Part shown: in pieces, positions 16,050-25,960 of the stretch
How positions within the stretch are numbered: the stretch's first letter is position 1
Layout of the letters: the number at the start of each line of letters is the position of its first letter
Source: Polaromonas sp.
Lineage (GTDB): Bacteria; Pseudomonadota; Gammaproteobacteria; Burkholderiales; Burkholderiaceae_C
Assembly: GCF_010365105.1 (NCBI RefSeq)
Contig: NZ_JAAFGZ010000025.1
Span: forward strand, 20,655 to 84,654
DNA length: 64,000 nt
Reading direction: 5' to 3'
Position numbers and translations under genes: made by a program
Notes under the pieces: model-generated
The model's database searches: none
What the model was told of the DNA's origin: nothing
Seen by the model: the letters and a program-made list of their open reading frames with translations, nothing else

Positions 16050-18956
16050 TCAGCCGGTATTTCGCAGCCCTGCAGCAATGCCGTTGATCGAGATATGGAT
16101 GCCGGTCTGCACCCGCTGGTCGGTCTGGCCGGCGCGGTAGCGGCGTACCAGCTCGACCTGCAGATGATGCAGCGGGTCGATATACGGAAAGCGGTGGCGG
16201 ATTGACCGCTGCAGTGCCGCGTTGCCGGCCAGCCTTTGGCGGTCGCCAGTGATCAGCGTCAGCGCCTGGGCAGTGCGGTGCCATTCGCCGTCAATGGCGG
16301 AAAATATTTTTTTGCGTAGTTTGGCGTCGCCCACCAGCTCGGCATAGCGCGAGGCCAGCGCCAGGTCGCTCTTGGCCAGCACCATGTCCATGTTGCTCAG
16401 CAAGGTGCGAAAAAAAGGCCACTGCCGGTACATTTTTTTCAGCAGCGCCAGCGCCTCCTTGCGGCTGTCCGGCGTGCCGCCCTGGTCCAGGAACTGCTCG
16501 ATGGCGGTGCCAAAACCGTACCAGCCGGGCAGGGTCAGGCGGCACTGGCCCCAGCTGAAACCCCAGGGAATCGCCCGCAGGTCCTCGATCTGCTGCGAGG
16601 GCTTGCGCGACGCCGGCCGCGAGCCGATGTTGAGCTCGGCAATCTCGCGGATCGGCGTGGCGCTGAAAAAATATTCGGTGAAGCCCGGGGTGTCGTACAC
16701 CAGCGCCCGGTAGGCGGCCATGCTGGCCCGCGACAGTTCGGCGGCGGCCTGCAAAAAGGCCTGCGTCGCCGGCTTGGTCGGCTGCAGCAGCGTGGCCTCC
16801 AGCGTGGCCGCGACCAGCGTTTCCAGGTTGCGCCGGCCGATTTCCGGATTGGCGTATTTGGAGCCGATCACCTCGCCCTGTTCGGTCAGGCGGATCTGGC
16901 CGCGCACCGTGCCCGGCGGCTGCGCCAGGATGGCTTCGTAGCTCGGGCCGCCGCCCCGGCCCACGGTGCCGCCGCGGCCGTGGAACATGCGCAGCGTGAT
17001 GCCGTGCGACACCGCCAGCTGGTCGAACAGCTCGACCAGCGCGATTTCGGCGCGGTACAGCTCCCAGTTGCTGGTGAAGATGCCGCCGTCCTTGTTGCTG
17101 TCGCTGTAGCCGAGCATGATGTCCTGCTCGGCGCCGCTGCGCTGGAGCAGCGGCGCAATGCCCGGCAGCGCATAGAACTCGCGCATGATGGGCGCGGCAT
17201 TGCGCAGGTCTTCGATGGTCTCGAACAAGGGCACCACGATCAGGTCGCAGCGCGACCCGGGCTGGTTTTGCGCATCCTCCAGCACACCGTGCATCAGGCC
17301 GACTTCCTTTTGCAGCAGCAGCACTTCGAGCAGGTCGCTGACGGTTTCGGTGTGGCTGATGATGTAGTGGCGAATCGCTTCCTTGCCGAACCTGGCGCGC
17401 GCACTCAGGGCGGCTTCAAAAATCGCCAGTTCGACGCGGGCCAGTTCCGAGTAAACATGGCCCAGCACGCGCAGCGGCCGGGCGTCGTTGAGCAGCTTCA
17501 AAAGCAGCGTGCGCTTGGCCGCTTCATTCAGGCTGGCGTAGCCGGCGTCGATCCGCGCCACGGCCAGCAGCTCGGCGACGACTTCTTCATGCTTGTCGGA
17601 GCTTTGGCGCAGATCGACGGTGGCGAGGTGAAAGCCGAACACTTCAACAGTGCGGATCAGCGGATGCAGGCGCTGGGCAGTCAGTGCCTGGCCATGATGG
17701 CTGACCAGCGAGGCCTGCAGGGTTCGCAGGTCGGCCAAAAACTCTTCCGCTGTCGCGTAGGCGTTCTGCGGCGCCACTGCATGACGCGCCGCTTCGCCGC
17801 CGGTCAGCGCTTTGAGCGTGGCCGCCAGCCGGGCATAAACGCCGGTCAGCGCGCGCCGGTAGGGTTCGTCCTGGCGGTGCTCGCTGGTGTCGGGCGAACT
17901 TTGGGCCAGTTGCTGCATCTCCGCGCTGCACTCGACCAGGATGGCCGACATCGACAGCTCGCCGCCCAGCAGGTGCACCTCGGTCAGGTAGTGGCGCAGC
18001 GCCACGTCGGCCTGCCGGCGCAGCGCGTAGTTCAGCGTATCGGCGTTGACATTCGGGTTGCCGTCGCGGTCGCCGCCTATCCACTGGCCCATGCGCAAAA
18101 AGCTGTGCACCGGCTGCGCGCCCAGCTCGCGCTCCAGGTGGGCATAGATTTTCGGAATCTCGCGCAGGAAGGTTGCCTCGTAATAGCTCAGCGCGTTCTC
18201 GATTTCGTCGGCTACGGTCAGCTTGGACATGCGCAGCAGGCGGGTCTGCCATAGCTGCATGACGCGGGCGCGCAACTGCGCTTCGTTGGCGTCCAGTTCG
18301 CGCGGCGTGAGCGCATCCTTGGCGCTGCTGACGGCCAGCGCCATCGCCTTGATGCTGTCTCGCGCCGTCAGCAGCTGGGCAATGCCGCGCTCGGCATCCA
18401 GGATGCTCTTGCGCTGCACCTCGGTCGGGTGGGCGGTCAGCACCGGCGAGACAAAACTGCGCGCCAATGTGTCCGAGATGGTCTTGGGGGCAATGCCGGC
18501 CCAGCGCAGCCGCGCCAGCGCCACGTCGATGCTGCCTTCCTGCGTGTCGCCGGCGCGCTCGTGGATGGCACGGCGGCGGATGTGATGGCGGTCTTCGGCC
18601 AGGTTGGCCAGATGGCTGAAGTAGGTGAAGGCGCGGATCACGCTGACGGTCTGGTCGCCGCTCAGGTCCTTCAGCAGGGTCTTGAGCGCCTTGTCCGCTT
18701 CCTGGTCGGCATCGCGCCGGAAGGCCACCGACAGCGTGCGCACCTGCTCGATCAGCTCATACGCCGCCACACCTTCCTGGTCGCGGATCACATCGCCCAG
18801 GATGCGGCCCAGCAGGCGGATGTCCTCGACCAGCGGGCGCTCGTTGTTCCTGGCACGCACCGAGGCTACGGCGGGCTTGACGGTTTCAACCACGGCGGCA
18901 AGTATGTCGGACTTGACAACGGTCTTGACTTTTTTCGTGCGTGCGGAAGTTGGCAT
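16050..18956 (-). CDS. ppc: Phosphoenolpyruvate carboxylase
   Basis: The 968-residue enzyme converts PEP and bicarbonate to oxaloacetate, refilling the TCA cycle. The hallmark motifs are present: [11 protein letters not shown] with the catalytic histidine, [20 protein letters not shown], and the glycine loop [16 protein letters not shown] that closes over the substrate. The protein ends in the near-invariant NTG. It is somewhat longer than E. coli Ppc (883) because of an N-terminal extension rich in Lys and Val (about residues 1-45). The gene is transcribed divergently from hemC, with about 90 bases between the starts, so both promoters must lie in that short interval. Confidence 0.97.
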   Translation of the reverse strand: MPTSARTKKVKTVVKSDILAAVVETVKPAVASVRARNNERPLVEDIRLLGRILGDVIRDQEGVAAYELIEQVRTLSVAFRRDADQEADKALKTLLKDLSGDQTVSVIRAFTYFSHLANLAEDRHHIRRRAIHERAGDTQEGSIDVALARLRWAGIAPKTISDTLARSFVSPVLTAHPTEVQRKSILDAERGIAQLLTARDSIKAMALAVSSAKDALTPRELDANEAQLRARVMQLWQTRLLRMSKLTVADEIENALSYYEATFLREIPKIYAHLERELGAQPVHSFLRMGQWIGGDRDGNPNVNADTLNYALRRQADVALRHYLTEVHLLGGELSMSAILVECSAEMQQLAQSSPDTSEHRQDEPYRRALTGVYARLAATLKALTGGEAARHAVAPQNAYATAEEFLADLRTLQASLVSHHGQALTAQRLHPLIRTVEVFGFHLATVDLRQSSDKHEEVVAELLAVARIDAGYASLNEAAKRTLLLKLLNDARPLRVLGHVYSELARVELAIFEAALSARARFGKEAIRHYIISHTETVSDLLEVLLLQKEVGLMHGVLEDAQNQPGSRCDLIVVPLFETIEDLRNAAPIMREFYALPGIAPLLQRSGAEQDIMLGYSDSNKDGGIFTSNWELYRAEIALVELFDQLAVSHGITLRMFHGRGGTVGRGGGPSYEAILAQPPGTVRGQIRLTEQGEVIGSKYANPEIGRRNLETLVAATLEATLLQPTKPATQAFLQAAAELSRASMAAYRALVYDTPGFTEYFFSATPIREIAELNIGSRPASRKPSQQIEDLRAIPWGFSWGQCRLTLPGWYGFGTAIEQFLDQGGTPDSRKEALALLKKMYRQWPFFRTLLSNMDMVLAKSDLALASRYAELVGDAKLRKKIFSAIDGEWHRTAQALTLITGDRQRLAGNAALQRSIRHRFPYIDPLHHLQVELVRRYRAGQTDQRVQTGIHISINGIAAGLRNTG

Positions 18957-19047
18957 CCTGGCCCTTTGCGTCTGGTGGCGGGTGAAATGTGAGGCAAAGC
19001 GTACATGCTAGCATTCACTCCCTCTATAGATTACCAACAGGTTACCA

Positions 19048-20046
19048 GTGGCAGCAGCGCTTCAAACTCCCCCAAAAACGCTCAAGGTGGTCATTGCCAC
19101 GCGCGAAAGCCGCCTGGCCTTGTGGCAGGCCGAGCATGTCAAGGCGCTGCTGGAAGCCCGCCTGGGCTGGCAGGTCGAACTGCTGGGCATGACCACCCTG
19201 GGCGACCAGATCCTCGACCGCTCGCTCAGCAAGGTCGGCGGCAAGGGCCTGTTCGTCAAGGAACTCGAAGTCGCGCTGGCAGAATGCCGGGCCGACCTGG
19301 CGGTGCATTCGCTGAAAGACGTGCCGATGGACCTTCCCGACGGCTTCGCGCTGGCCTGCGTCCTGGCGCGCGAAGACCCGCACGATGCGTTTGTCTCCAA
19401 CCGGTATGCCTCGCTGGCTGAACTGCCGCAGGGCGCCGTCGTCGGCACGTCGAGTTTGAGGCGGCTGGTGCTGCTCAAGGCGCTGCGGCCCGACCTGGCC
19501 ATCCAGCCCCTGCGCGGCAACCTGGACACCCGGCTGCGCAAGCTCGACGAAGGCCAGTACGACGGCATCGTGCTGGCTGCCGCCGGCCTCAAGCGGCTGA
19601 TGCTGGAATCGCGCATCCGCCACACCTTTGTGCCCGACGACATGCTGCCGGCAGCCGGGCAAGGCGCGCTGGGCATTGAAGTGCGGGCCGACCGCGCCGA
19701 TCTGGTCGAGGCGCTGGCCACGCTGGCGCATTCGCCTACCTGGCTGGCGGTCACGGCCGAACGCACTGTCTCGCGTGCCATGGGCGGCAGCTGCTCGATG
19801 CCGCTGGCCGCTTTTGTCACCGCCGGCACTGACGGCGCGCTGCGTCTTGACGCCGCCTGGGGAGAGCCGGCCACGGCCGATGCGCTGTCCGGCGCCCATC
19901 AAGCCGCGCCCGCGCCGCTGGTGCATGCCCGGCAAAGCGCTGTCGTGCGGACCTTTGCCGAAGCCGAGGCGCTGGGCGAAGCCGTGGCGGCGCAGCTGCG
20001 CGCTGGCGGCGCGGTCTGGGCCGGCAATACGCCGCTGCCAGCTTGA
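19048..20046 (+). CDS. hemC: Porphobilinogen deaminase (hydroxymethylbilane synthase)
   Basis: The 332-residue cytosolic enzyme polymerises four porphobilinogens into hydroxymethylbilane. Visible are the N-terminal [16 protein letters not shown], the conserved [10 protein letters not shown] loop, GTSSLRR, and [11 protein letters not shown] with Cys249, which carries the dipyrromethane cofactor. The GTG start at 19048 gives a short variable leader before the conserved strand. hemD follows after 27 bases, then hemX and hemY, forming a standard haem-biosynthesis operon. Confidence 0.96.
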   Translation: MAAALQTPPKTLKVVIATRESRLALWQAEHVKALLEARLGWQVELLGMTTLGDQILDRSLSKVGGKGLFVKELEVALAECRADLAVHSLKDVPMDLPDGFALACVLAREDPHDAFVSNRYASLAELPQGAVVGTSSLRRLVLLKALRPDLAIQPLRGNLDTRLRKLDEGQYDGIVLAAAGLKRLMLESRIRHTFVPDDMLPAAGQGALGIEVRADRADLVEALATLAHSPTWLAVTAERTVSRAMGGSCSMPLAAFVTAGTDGALRLDAAWGEPATADALSGAHQAAPAPLVHARQSAVVRTFAEAEALGEAVAAQLRAGGAVWAGNTPLPA

Positions 20047-20073
20047 CCCGCACCGGCCTGACCGCATGAACGC

Positions 20074-20937
20074 ATGACAAGCGCCCGCGTCATCGTGACC
20101 CGGCCCGAACCCGATGCCGGCTTGTGGGTGCAGCAGTTGGCGCAGGCCGGCATTGACGCCGAGGCCCTGGCGCTGATTGACATCGCGCCCCTTTCAGGCG
20201 CCGCCGACGCTCAGGCGCTCAACCAGGCCTGGCAGGCGCTGGACGATTACGCCGCCTGCATGTTCGTCAGCGGACATGCCGTCAACCATTTTTTCAAGCA
20301 AAAAATGCCTCTTGCGCAGGCTGTACGTGCGCAAGCAGCTATTGATAACGTAGCAAATGGGGAATTTCCAGGAATTCCGCCGCACCTGCGCTTCATGGCG
20401 CCCGGCCCCGGCACCGTGGCCGCGCTGCGGGCCGCTGGCGTTCCCGCCGCGCAAATCGACGCGCCGGCGGCCGATGCCCGCCAGTTTGATTCCGAAGCGC
20501 TGTGGCAAGCCATTGGGGCGCGTGACTGGCAGGGCCGCAGGGTGCTGGTCGTTCGCGGCCAGAGCGCGGGCGCTGAAGGCCCGAGTTCCGGGCGCGACTG
20601 GATTGCCCGCCAGTGGCACGATGCCGGCGCCAGCGTCGATTTTGTCGGCGTGTACCAGCGCCGTGCCCCCTGCCTGAGCGACGCGCAAGTCGCGCGCGCG
20701 CGCCAGGCCAGCTCCGATGGTTCGGTCTGGCTGTTCAGCAGTTCCGAAGCCGTCGCCCATTTGCTCCGGCTGGCCGGCCTGCAGGGCGTGGACTGGCGCC
20801 GAGCCCGCGCCATCGCCACCCACCCCCGCATCGCCCAGGCCGTGCGCGCTGTCGGCTGGGGTGTTGTTGTGGAGTCACGCCCGGCGCTCCAGGACATCCG
20901 GCAGACGCTTGGCTCGATAGAATCGCAGCATCCATGA
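20074..20937 (+). CDS. hemD: Uroporphyrinogen-III synthase with repeat-derived insertion
   Basis: This 287-residue enzyme closes hydroxymethylbilane into uroporphyrinogen III with inversion of ring D. The two-domain HemD pattern is visible: VIVTRPEPDAG at the N-terminus, CMFVSGHAVNHFF, RFMAPGPGTVAALRAAGV in the first half, and VLVVRGQSAG, FVGVYQRRAP, WLFSSSEAVAHL and ATHPRIAQAVR in the second. Between NHFF and RFMAPGPGT lie about 25 extra residues (KQKMPLAQAVRAQAA...) encoded by copy R2 of the short repeat family. The insertion keeps the frame and replaces what is normally a short link. The stop overlaps the hemX start (ATGA). Confidence 0.9.
   Translation: MTSARVIVTRPEPDAGLWVQQLAQAGIDAEALALIDIAPLSGAADAQALNQAWQALDDYAACMFVSGHAVNHFFKQKMPLAQAVRAQAAIDNVANGEFPGIPPHLRFMAPGPGTVAALRAAGVPAAQIDAPAADARQFDSEALWQAIGARDWQGRRVLVVRGQSAGAEGPSSGRDWIARQWHDAGASVDFVGVYQRRAPCLSDAQVARARQASSDGSVWLFSSSEAVAHLLRLAGLQGVDWRRARAIATHPRIAQAVRAVGWGVVVESRPALQDIRQTLGSIESQHP
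20294..20360 (+). repeat. Short dispersed repeat, copy R2, read in frame inside hemD
   Basis: The arms CTTGCGCAGG and GTGCGCAAGC form an imperfect hairpin, followed by the core AGCAGCTATTGATAACGTAG. The same core is found in the intergenic copies. Here the whole element lies inside the hemD reading frame without a stop codon and encodes the non-conserved insertion described under hemD. Confidence 0.75.
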
Positions 20938-22088
20938 GCGACAGTCCTCCAGCCTTGCCCCCAATGAGTCACCCGCCGCCCGCAGGCGAGCCGACAGACC
21001 GTGGCGTGCCCTCCAGCGCCACAGCGTACGCCGCCCCGCTGGACGCCTGGCTGGTGCCGCGCAGCTGGGCGCTGGGCGTCGCGGCGCTGGCGGCCGCCGG
21101 CCTGCTGGGCAGCGCGGCGCTGTGGCAAAAGCTGGGCTCCATCCAGGAAGAACTCGCGCGGCGCACAACCGACACCAGCGCCCAGTCCATCGAAGCGCGC
21201 ACCCTGGCGCAGGATGCGCAGGACAGCACCAAAGAGCAGTCGGTGCGCCTGGCCCTGCTGGAAACCCGCCTGGGCGAAGTCAGCTTGCAGCGCACCCAGC
21301 TCGAAGAACTGATGCAGAGCCTGTCGCGCTCGCGCGACGAAAACCTGGTCGTCGATGTCGAATCCGACCTGCGGCTGGCCCAGCAGCGCGCCTTGCTCAC
21401 CGGCAGCGCAGAGCCCTTGCTGGCGGCGCTGAAATCGGCCGAAACCCGGCTGACGCGCGCCGCGCAGCCGCGACTCAATCCCGTACAGCGCGCCGTCACC
21501 CGCGACATCGATCGCGTCAAAAACGCCAGTATTGCCGACGTTCCGGCGCTGATGCTCAAGCTGGACGAGCTGGCCCGACTGGTGGACGAACTGCCGGTGG
21601 TCAATGAAGTGGCCAGCAACAATATTCCGCGCCAGGTCGATGCCAGCGCTACCGAGCCCGAGGGTGATGCCCGTGACGCCGGCAAGAAGTCCTGGCTGCC
21701 GGGCGTTGACACGCAGGCGCTGCGCGCCTGGTCGAGCCGGGTGGCGGGCAGCCTGTGGCTGGAAGCCAGCCAGTTGCTGCGGGTCAGCCGCATCGACCAG
21801 CCTGAAGCAGCCCTGCTGGCGCCAGAGCAGGCCTTTTTCCTGCGCGAAAATCTCAAGCTGCGGTTGCTCAACGCGCGCCTGGCGCTGCTGTCGCGCCAGA
21901 CCGACGCCGCGCGTGCCGACCTGCTCAATGCCGGAAACTGGCTGGGCAAGTACTTTGACCCTGCAGCGCGCAAGACCCAGGCCGCGCGTCAGCTGCTGGT
22001 CCAGGTGCAGGGTCAGCTCAAGAACACCGAACTGCCCCGGCTCGATGAAACCCTGGCCGCACTGGCCACTGCAGCCGCCGGCCGTTAA
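20934..22088 (+). CDS. hemX: HemX-like membrane protein (uroporphyrinogen-III C-methyltransferase family name)
   Basis: The 384-residue protein has a Pro-rich cytoplasmic N-terminus, one membrane helix (WALGVAALAAAGLLGSAALW, about residues 40-60), a long periplasmic coiled coil (QEELARRTTDTSAQSIEARTL onward) and a C-terminal helical domain. The family is annotated after HemX/CysG but lacks methyltransferase motifs. Its role is unknown and presumed to be in haem-pathway organisation at the membrane. The ATG at 20934 overlaps the hemD stop, showing tight coupling. hemY follows after 37 bases. Confidence 0.85.
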   Translation: MSDSPPALPPMSHPPPAGEPTDRGVPSSATAYAAPLDAWLVPRSWALGVAALAAAGLLGSAALWQKLGSIQEELARRTTDTSAQSIEARTLAQDAQDSTKEQSVRLALLETRLGEVSLQRTQLEELMQSLSRSRDENLVVDVESDLRLAQQRALLTGSAEPLLAALKSAETRLTRAAQPRLNPVQRAVTRDIDRVKNASIADVPALMLKLDELARLVDELPVVNEVASNNIPRQVDASATEPEGDARDAGKKSWLPGVDTQALRAWSSRVAGSLWLEASQLLRVSRIDQPEAALLAPEQAFFLRENLKLRLLNARLALLSRQTDAARADLLNAGNWLGKYFDPAARKTQAARQLLVQVQGQLKNTELPRLDETLAALATAAAGR

Positions 22089-22125
22089 ACGCCAAGCGCC
22101 AGACACAGGCAGTTCAGACCACACC

Positions 22126-23415
22126 ATGCGCGCCGCTCTCTGGTTCATCGCCCTGTTCGGCATTGCCGTCGCCGTTGCCCTGTTTGCCGGCAACAACCAG
22201 GCCGTCGTCACGGTATTCTGGCCGCCGCACCGGGTCGATGTGTCCTTCAACCTGACGGTGCTGCTGCTGGTCGGGCTGTTCATGCTGCTGTACCTGGCTT
22301 CGCGCGCGCTGTCGGCGCTGTTTTCCCTGCCGGTCGAGGCGCGGCGCTGGCGTGCGCAGCAAAAAGAGCGTGCCATGTACGGCGCGCTGATGGATTCGCT
22401 GGCGCACCTGATGGCCGGGCGCTTCATACGCGCGACCAAATCGGCCCAGAATGCGCTGGCACAGGAAAAAAGCCTGGGCGTGACCACCGAAACGACGGGG
22501 CACCCCACCGGCCACAGCGACAGTCTGGCCAGCCAGCTGCGTTCACTGTCGCACCTGCTCGTGGCCGAAAGCGCGCAGGCGCTGCAAAACAAGGCCCTGC
22601 GCAACCAGCATCTGGCGCTTGCCCTGCAAAATTCTTCCGCCCGCCATGCCCAGGAAGTGCGCGAAGGCGTGCTGTTTCGCGCCGCCCGCTGGTCGCTTGA
22701 AGACCATGATGCCGGCGCCACCCTCGACTGGCTCGGCCAGCTGCCGCAGGGCGCGTCGCGCCGCACGCTGGCCCTGCGCATGAAGCTGCGCGCCGCCCGG
22801 TACGGACGGCAAACCCTGCAGGCGCTGGAAACCGCGCGTCTGCTGGCCAAGCACCGCGCGTTCTCGCCGGTTGCTGCGCAGAGCATCCTGCGCGGCCTGG
22901 CGCTGGAACTGCTCGACGAAGCCCATGACCCGGTGCAGTTGCAGCAGGCCTGGACATTGCTGGACGACAGCGAGCGCGCCATGCCCGAGCTGTGCGTGCA
23001 TGCAGCAGCCCGGCTGATGAGCCTGCATGGCGATACGGCATTGGCCCGTTCCTGGCTGCTGCCGGTGTGGGAGCAGATGCTGGAGCCGCGCTCCCAACTG
23101 GGCGACAACCTGCGCATCAAGCTGATCACCTTGCTGGAAGCCGGCATGGACACGCTCGATGGCGAATGGCTGGCGCGCATCGAGGCGGCCCAGGTAAGCC
23201 GGCCGCGCGATGCCAATTTGCTGTATCTGGCTGGCATGGCCTGCCTGAACCGGCAACTCTGGGGCAAGGCGCGCCAGCTTTTGAGCCAGGCCGCGCCGGC
23301 ACTGCAGGACCGGCTGCTGCACCGCAACGCCTGGCGCGCCCTGGCGGTGCTGGCCGAGCAGCGCCAGGACAATGCCGCTGCCACCGAAGCCTACAAGCGC
23401 GCCGCGCAGCCCTGA
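22126..23415 (+). CDS. hemY: HemY-type membrane protein with TPR-like domain
   Basis: The 429-residue protein has two N-terminal membrane helices (LWFIALFGIAVAVALFAG and LTVLLLVGLFMLLYLASRAL) and a long soluble part of helical TPR-like repeats (e.g. RNAWRALAVLAEQRQDNAAATEAYKRAA at the end, given here as one repeat). This is the beta/gamma-proteobacterial HemY associated with late haem synthesis, unrelated to the Bacillus protoporphyrinogen oxidase of the same name. The ATG at 22126 begins MRAALW, the usual start. It is the last gene of hemCDXY. Confidence 0.88.
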   Translation: MRAALWFIALFGIAVAVALFAGNNQAVVTVFWPPHRVDVSFNLTVLLLVGLFMLLYLASRALSALFSLPVEARRWRAQQKERAMYGALMDSLAHLMAGRFIRATKSAQNALAQEKSLGVTTETTGHPTGHSDSLASQLRSLSHLLVAESAQALQNKALRNQHLALALQNSSARHAQEVREGVLFRAARWSLEDHDAGATLDWLGQLPQGASRRTLALRMKLRAARYGRQTLQALETARLLAKHRAFSPVAAQSILRGLALELLDEAHDPVQLQQAWTLLDDSERAMPELCVHAAARLMSLHGDTALARSWLLPVWEQMLEPRSQLGDNLRIKLITLLEAGMDTLDGEWLARIEAAQVSRPRDANLLYLAGMACLNRQLWGKARQLLSQAAPALQDRLLHRNAWRALAVLAEQRQDNAAATEAYKRAAQP

Positions 23416-23508
23416 CCGGCCTTTGCCAGCTTTTCCTGCTGCCTCGCGTAGAGGTTGATGCGTTGCGATGCCGCAGGAACCCAACCCGCGTGACTGACAG
23501 GCACAACA

Positions 23509-23592
23509 TGAGAATTTTGGTAAATTGCTACTGAATTAATAGCTACAGGTGCATATATAACCTGCGTAAAAGACCTGTTTTATGCAAAATTC
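23509..23592 (-). repeat. Short dispersed repeat, copy R3
   Basis: The reverse-strand core reads GTAGCTATTAATTCAGTAGC, the same AGCTAT-spacer-TAGC pattern as the other copies. It is followed by an imperfect inverted pair (ACAGGTGCATATATAACCTG). It is A+T rich compared with its surroundings and intergenic. Confidence 0.7.
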
Positions 23593-23784
23593 GTCGGCTG
23601 ACCCGTGTTCCGCCCCACCGCGCATCGCGCTTCTACACAGACCATGCTGACCCCCTGGTGTTCACCCGTCGCCATTCAGGCAAGTCCCTGCCCGAATGCC
23701 GGCAATCACGGCGCGCTCTCGACACGAAATCTGCAAGAGCCCCGTGAACGCGCCATGCGGCTGAACCGGGCCGCTTCAGCAGCC

Positions 23785-23818
23785 AAAAAAAAGGCCACAT
23801 CCCTCGGGATGCGGCCTT
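23785..23818 (-). terminator. Rho-independent terminator of rne
   Basis: AAGGCCACATCCC (from 23791) and GGGATGCGGCCTT (to 23818) form a stem with one mismatch and a two-base loop. On the minus strand it is followed by a run of eight U (23785-23792 as A on the plus strand). It lies 60 bases beyond the rne stop, so it terminates rne. Confidence 0.85.
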
Positions 23819-23877
23819 GGCGGCTGGACTTTGCCTGAAGTCCCTTTTCAGGAACTCAGGCTGTCGGGCGGGTCAGG

Positions 23878-25960
23878 TCAGTCGGCCGATTTCTCGAACG
23901 GCAGGGGCATGCTGGCCAGGTCGCGCTTGGTCTCGACCAATACCAGCGGAGCTTCTTCCCGTACCACCGGGGCAGGGCGCTCACGTTTCACCATGATCGG
24001 CTTGACTTCGGCGGCAATGGCCGCCTGCGCTTCAGCAATCTTCGCGGCGTCGGAATTCACCCACTGCAGGCCTGAACCCTCGGCCACCTGGGCCAGGTCC
24101 TGCAAAGGCAGGTCATAGGCCTGGACCTTGGGCAGGCTGCCGGCTTTGGCTTGCGGTGCTGTGGCTGCGGGCATGCGCTCCGGTGCTGGTGCAGGCGCCG
24201 GGGCAATCGCAGGCACTGGCGCCGCAATGGCGACAGCGACAGGCGTTGCCGCAAGCACTGCCACTGGATCTGCCAATGGAGTTGCTTGCGGCACTACCAA
24301 TTCAGGAGCTGCATACGCTTGTCCATCCTGCGGATAAGGCGGATTTGGCTCAAAAGCGCTGGCCTTGGCCACGGTTTCCCCGCCTTGCGCGGCTGGCTCG
24401 CCGCGATCGCTCCGCTCGCGGCGTTCGCGGCCATAGCGGTCACGGCTCTTGCGCTCGCGCGGCTGGCGCTCTGTGCTTTCTTCCTGGCCTTCAGGGCGCA
24501 TCTGAACATCGGTCGATGACAGCGGTGCCGCTGCATTGCCTGCCTCATCCAGACCGGACAGGCCTAACACGACCGCCGGATGTGCCGCATCGAAACTGTC
24601 AGCCTGCGCGCCGGCAACCGGTGCGGCAACGCTGTCGTTGCGTTCGCCCCGGCGTTCGTTGCGTCGACCGGAGCGTTCTGCACCCCGTTCACCGCCCCGT
24701 TCGTTGCGTTCACGACGGCCTTCGACCGGCGGCTGCTCGTTGCTGCCTTCGGTGCGGGTTTCGTTGCGCGCTTCATCGCGTCCGTTGGCCGGGCGGCGCT
24801 CGCCGTCACGTTCATTTTCCTCGGACGCCCGTTCATGGCGTGGTGCAGCGGCTTCGTTGCCCATGGCGGCAGCCATGGCCGCCTGGTTGGCCAGTGCCAG
24901 GTCCTGCTCGACGGCATCGCGCGGAATGCGCTCGCCACGTTCAGGACGGTCACTGCGTTCTGGTCGCTCGGCACGGCCTTCGCGGCTGCGGCCGCGTTCA
25001 CCGCCACGGCTTTCGCGGACCTGACCCGGCGCTTCATTGCGCGCCTGGGATTCGCTGTCGCCACGGCCTTCGCTGCGGTTTTCTGCACGGAATTCGCCGG
25101 CAGGACGCTCCTGGCGCTCTTGACGTTCCTGGCGCTCGGGACGGCCGCCCTCGGCGCGGCCTTCCGGGCTGCGTTCACGGCGCTGCTCGCCGCCACGGGT
25201 GTCCGGACGTGCTTCGGCACGGCTTTCAGGCGCTGCGCCTTCAGGGCGTCCGCGGCCGCTGTTGCGTCGGCCATCGCCCCGGCCGCCGTCATTCCTGCTG
25301 CCTTCAGGGCGACCGCCGCGCTCCGTGCGGCCGCCGCGCTCGGGCCGCTGCTCACCGCGTGCTTCGCCAGACCGGCCTTCGCGCTGTGCGGTTTCTTGCG
25401 ACGCATCCCTTTTCACTTCCCTGAGGACCGGTGCAGGCGCTGGCTCGGGTGTTTCGGCCATGCCGAACAGGTTCTTGATCCAGCCAAACAAGCCCTTTTC
25501 GGCAGGAGCGGGCGCCGGCACATGAACCGGGGGCGCAGGCGGCGCCTTGGCCGCCACGGGGGCGACGGCCACGGGTTTGGGCATGGCCATCGGCGCCGGC
25601 GCATCGGGCAGCACGCCCTTGATGATCGGCTCCTGCTTGTTGTGCTTTTCCTGGCTGCGGCGCGTCACGGTCGTGGCGTCGTCGGCTTCGTCGGCCATCT
25701 TGTAGCTGGCTTCGATGTTGTCCAGCCGCGGGTCGTCGTGCTTGAGGCGCTCCAGCTTGTAGTTCGGCGTTTCCAGCGTCTTGTTGGGCACCAGCAGCAC
25801 GTTGATGCGCTGCTTCATCTCGATCTTGCTGATTTCCGAACGTTTTTCGTTCAGCAGGAAAGACGCCACATCGACCGGCACCTGGCACAGCACCGAAGCC
25901 GTGCTGTCTTTCAGCGACTCTTCCTGGATGATGCGCAAAATCTGCAGCGCCGAGCTTTCG
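23878..25960 (-). pseudogene. rne: RNase E C-terminal part, separated from the N-terminal part by a frameshift
   Basis: This open frame (from about 25960 to TGA 23878) continues RNase E from [18 protein letters not shown]. It covers the small domain (VPVDVASFLLNEKRSEI), the linker, and a long Arg/Glu/Gly/Pro-rich disordered scaffold with many RGG-like and RPER motifs, then an Ala/Pro tail ending in FEKSAD. In intact RNase E this region tethers degradosome partners and RNA and completes the tetramer-forming catalytic half. It has no start codon or ribosome site of its own near the junction and is out of frame with the upstream part. It is therefore untranslated unless there is ribosomal frameshifting, reinitiation or a sequencing error. 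The preserved long open frame and family-like ending argue that the break is recent. Confidence 0.8.

Larger units (their letters stand above)
23416..23877. other. Gene-free gap between hemY and rne
   Basis: These 462 bases separate two convergent genes. They hold repeat copy R3 (about 23509-23592), then roughly 190 bases with no coding pattern, then the rne terminator hairpin at 23791-23818. No convincing terminator for the hem operon was found right after 23415. The R3 inverted arms may act as one on the plus strand, but there is no T-run. Confidence 0.6.

Noticed and set aside
20247..23384. A 1,045-codon open frame on the minus strand opposite hemD-hemX-hemY
   Set aside because: It is antisense to well-supported genes, rich in Ser, Arg and Cys as expected from mirrored G+C-rich codons, and has no recognisable domain.
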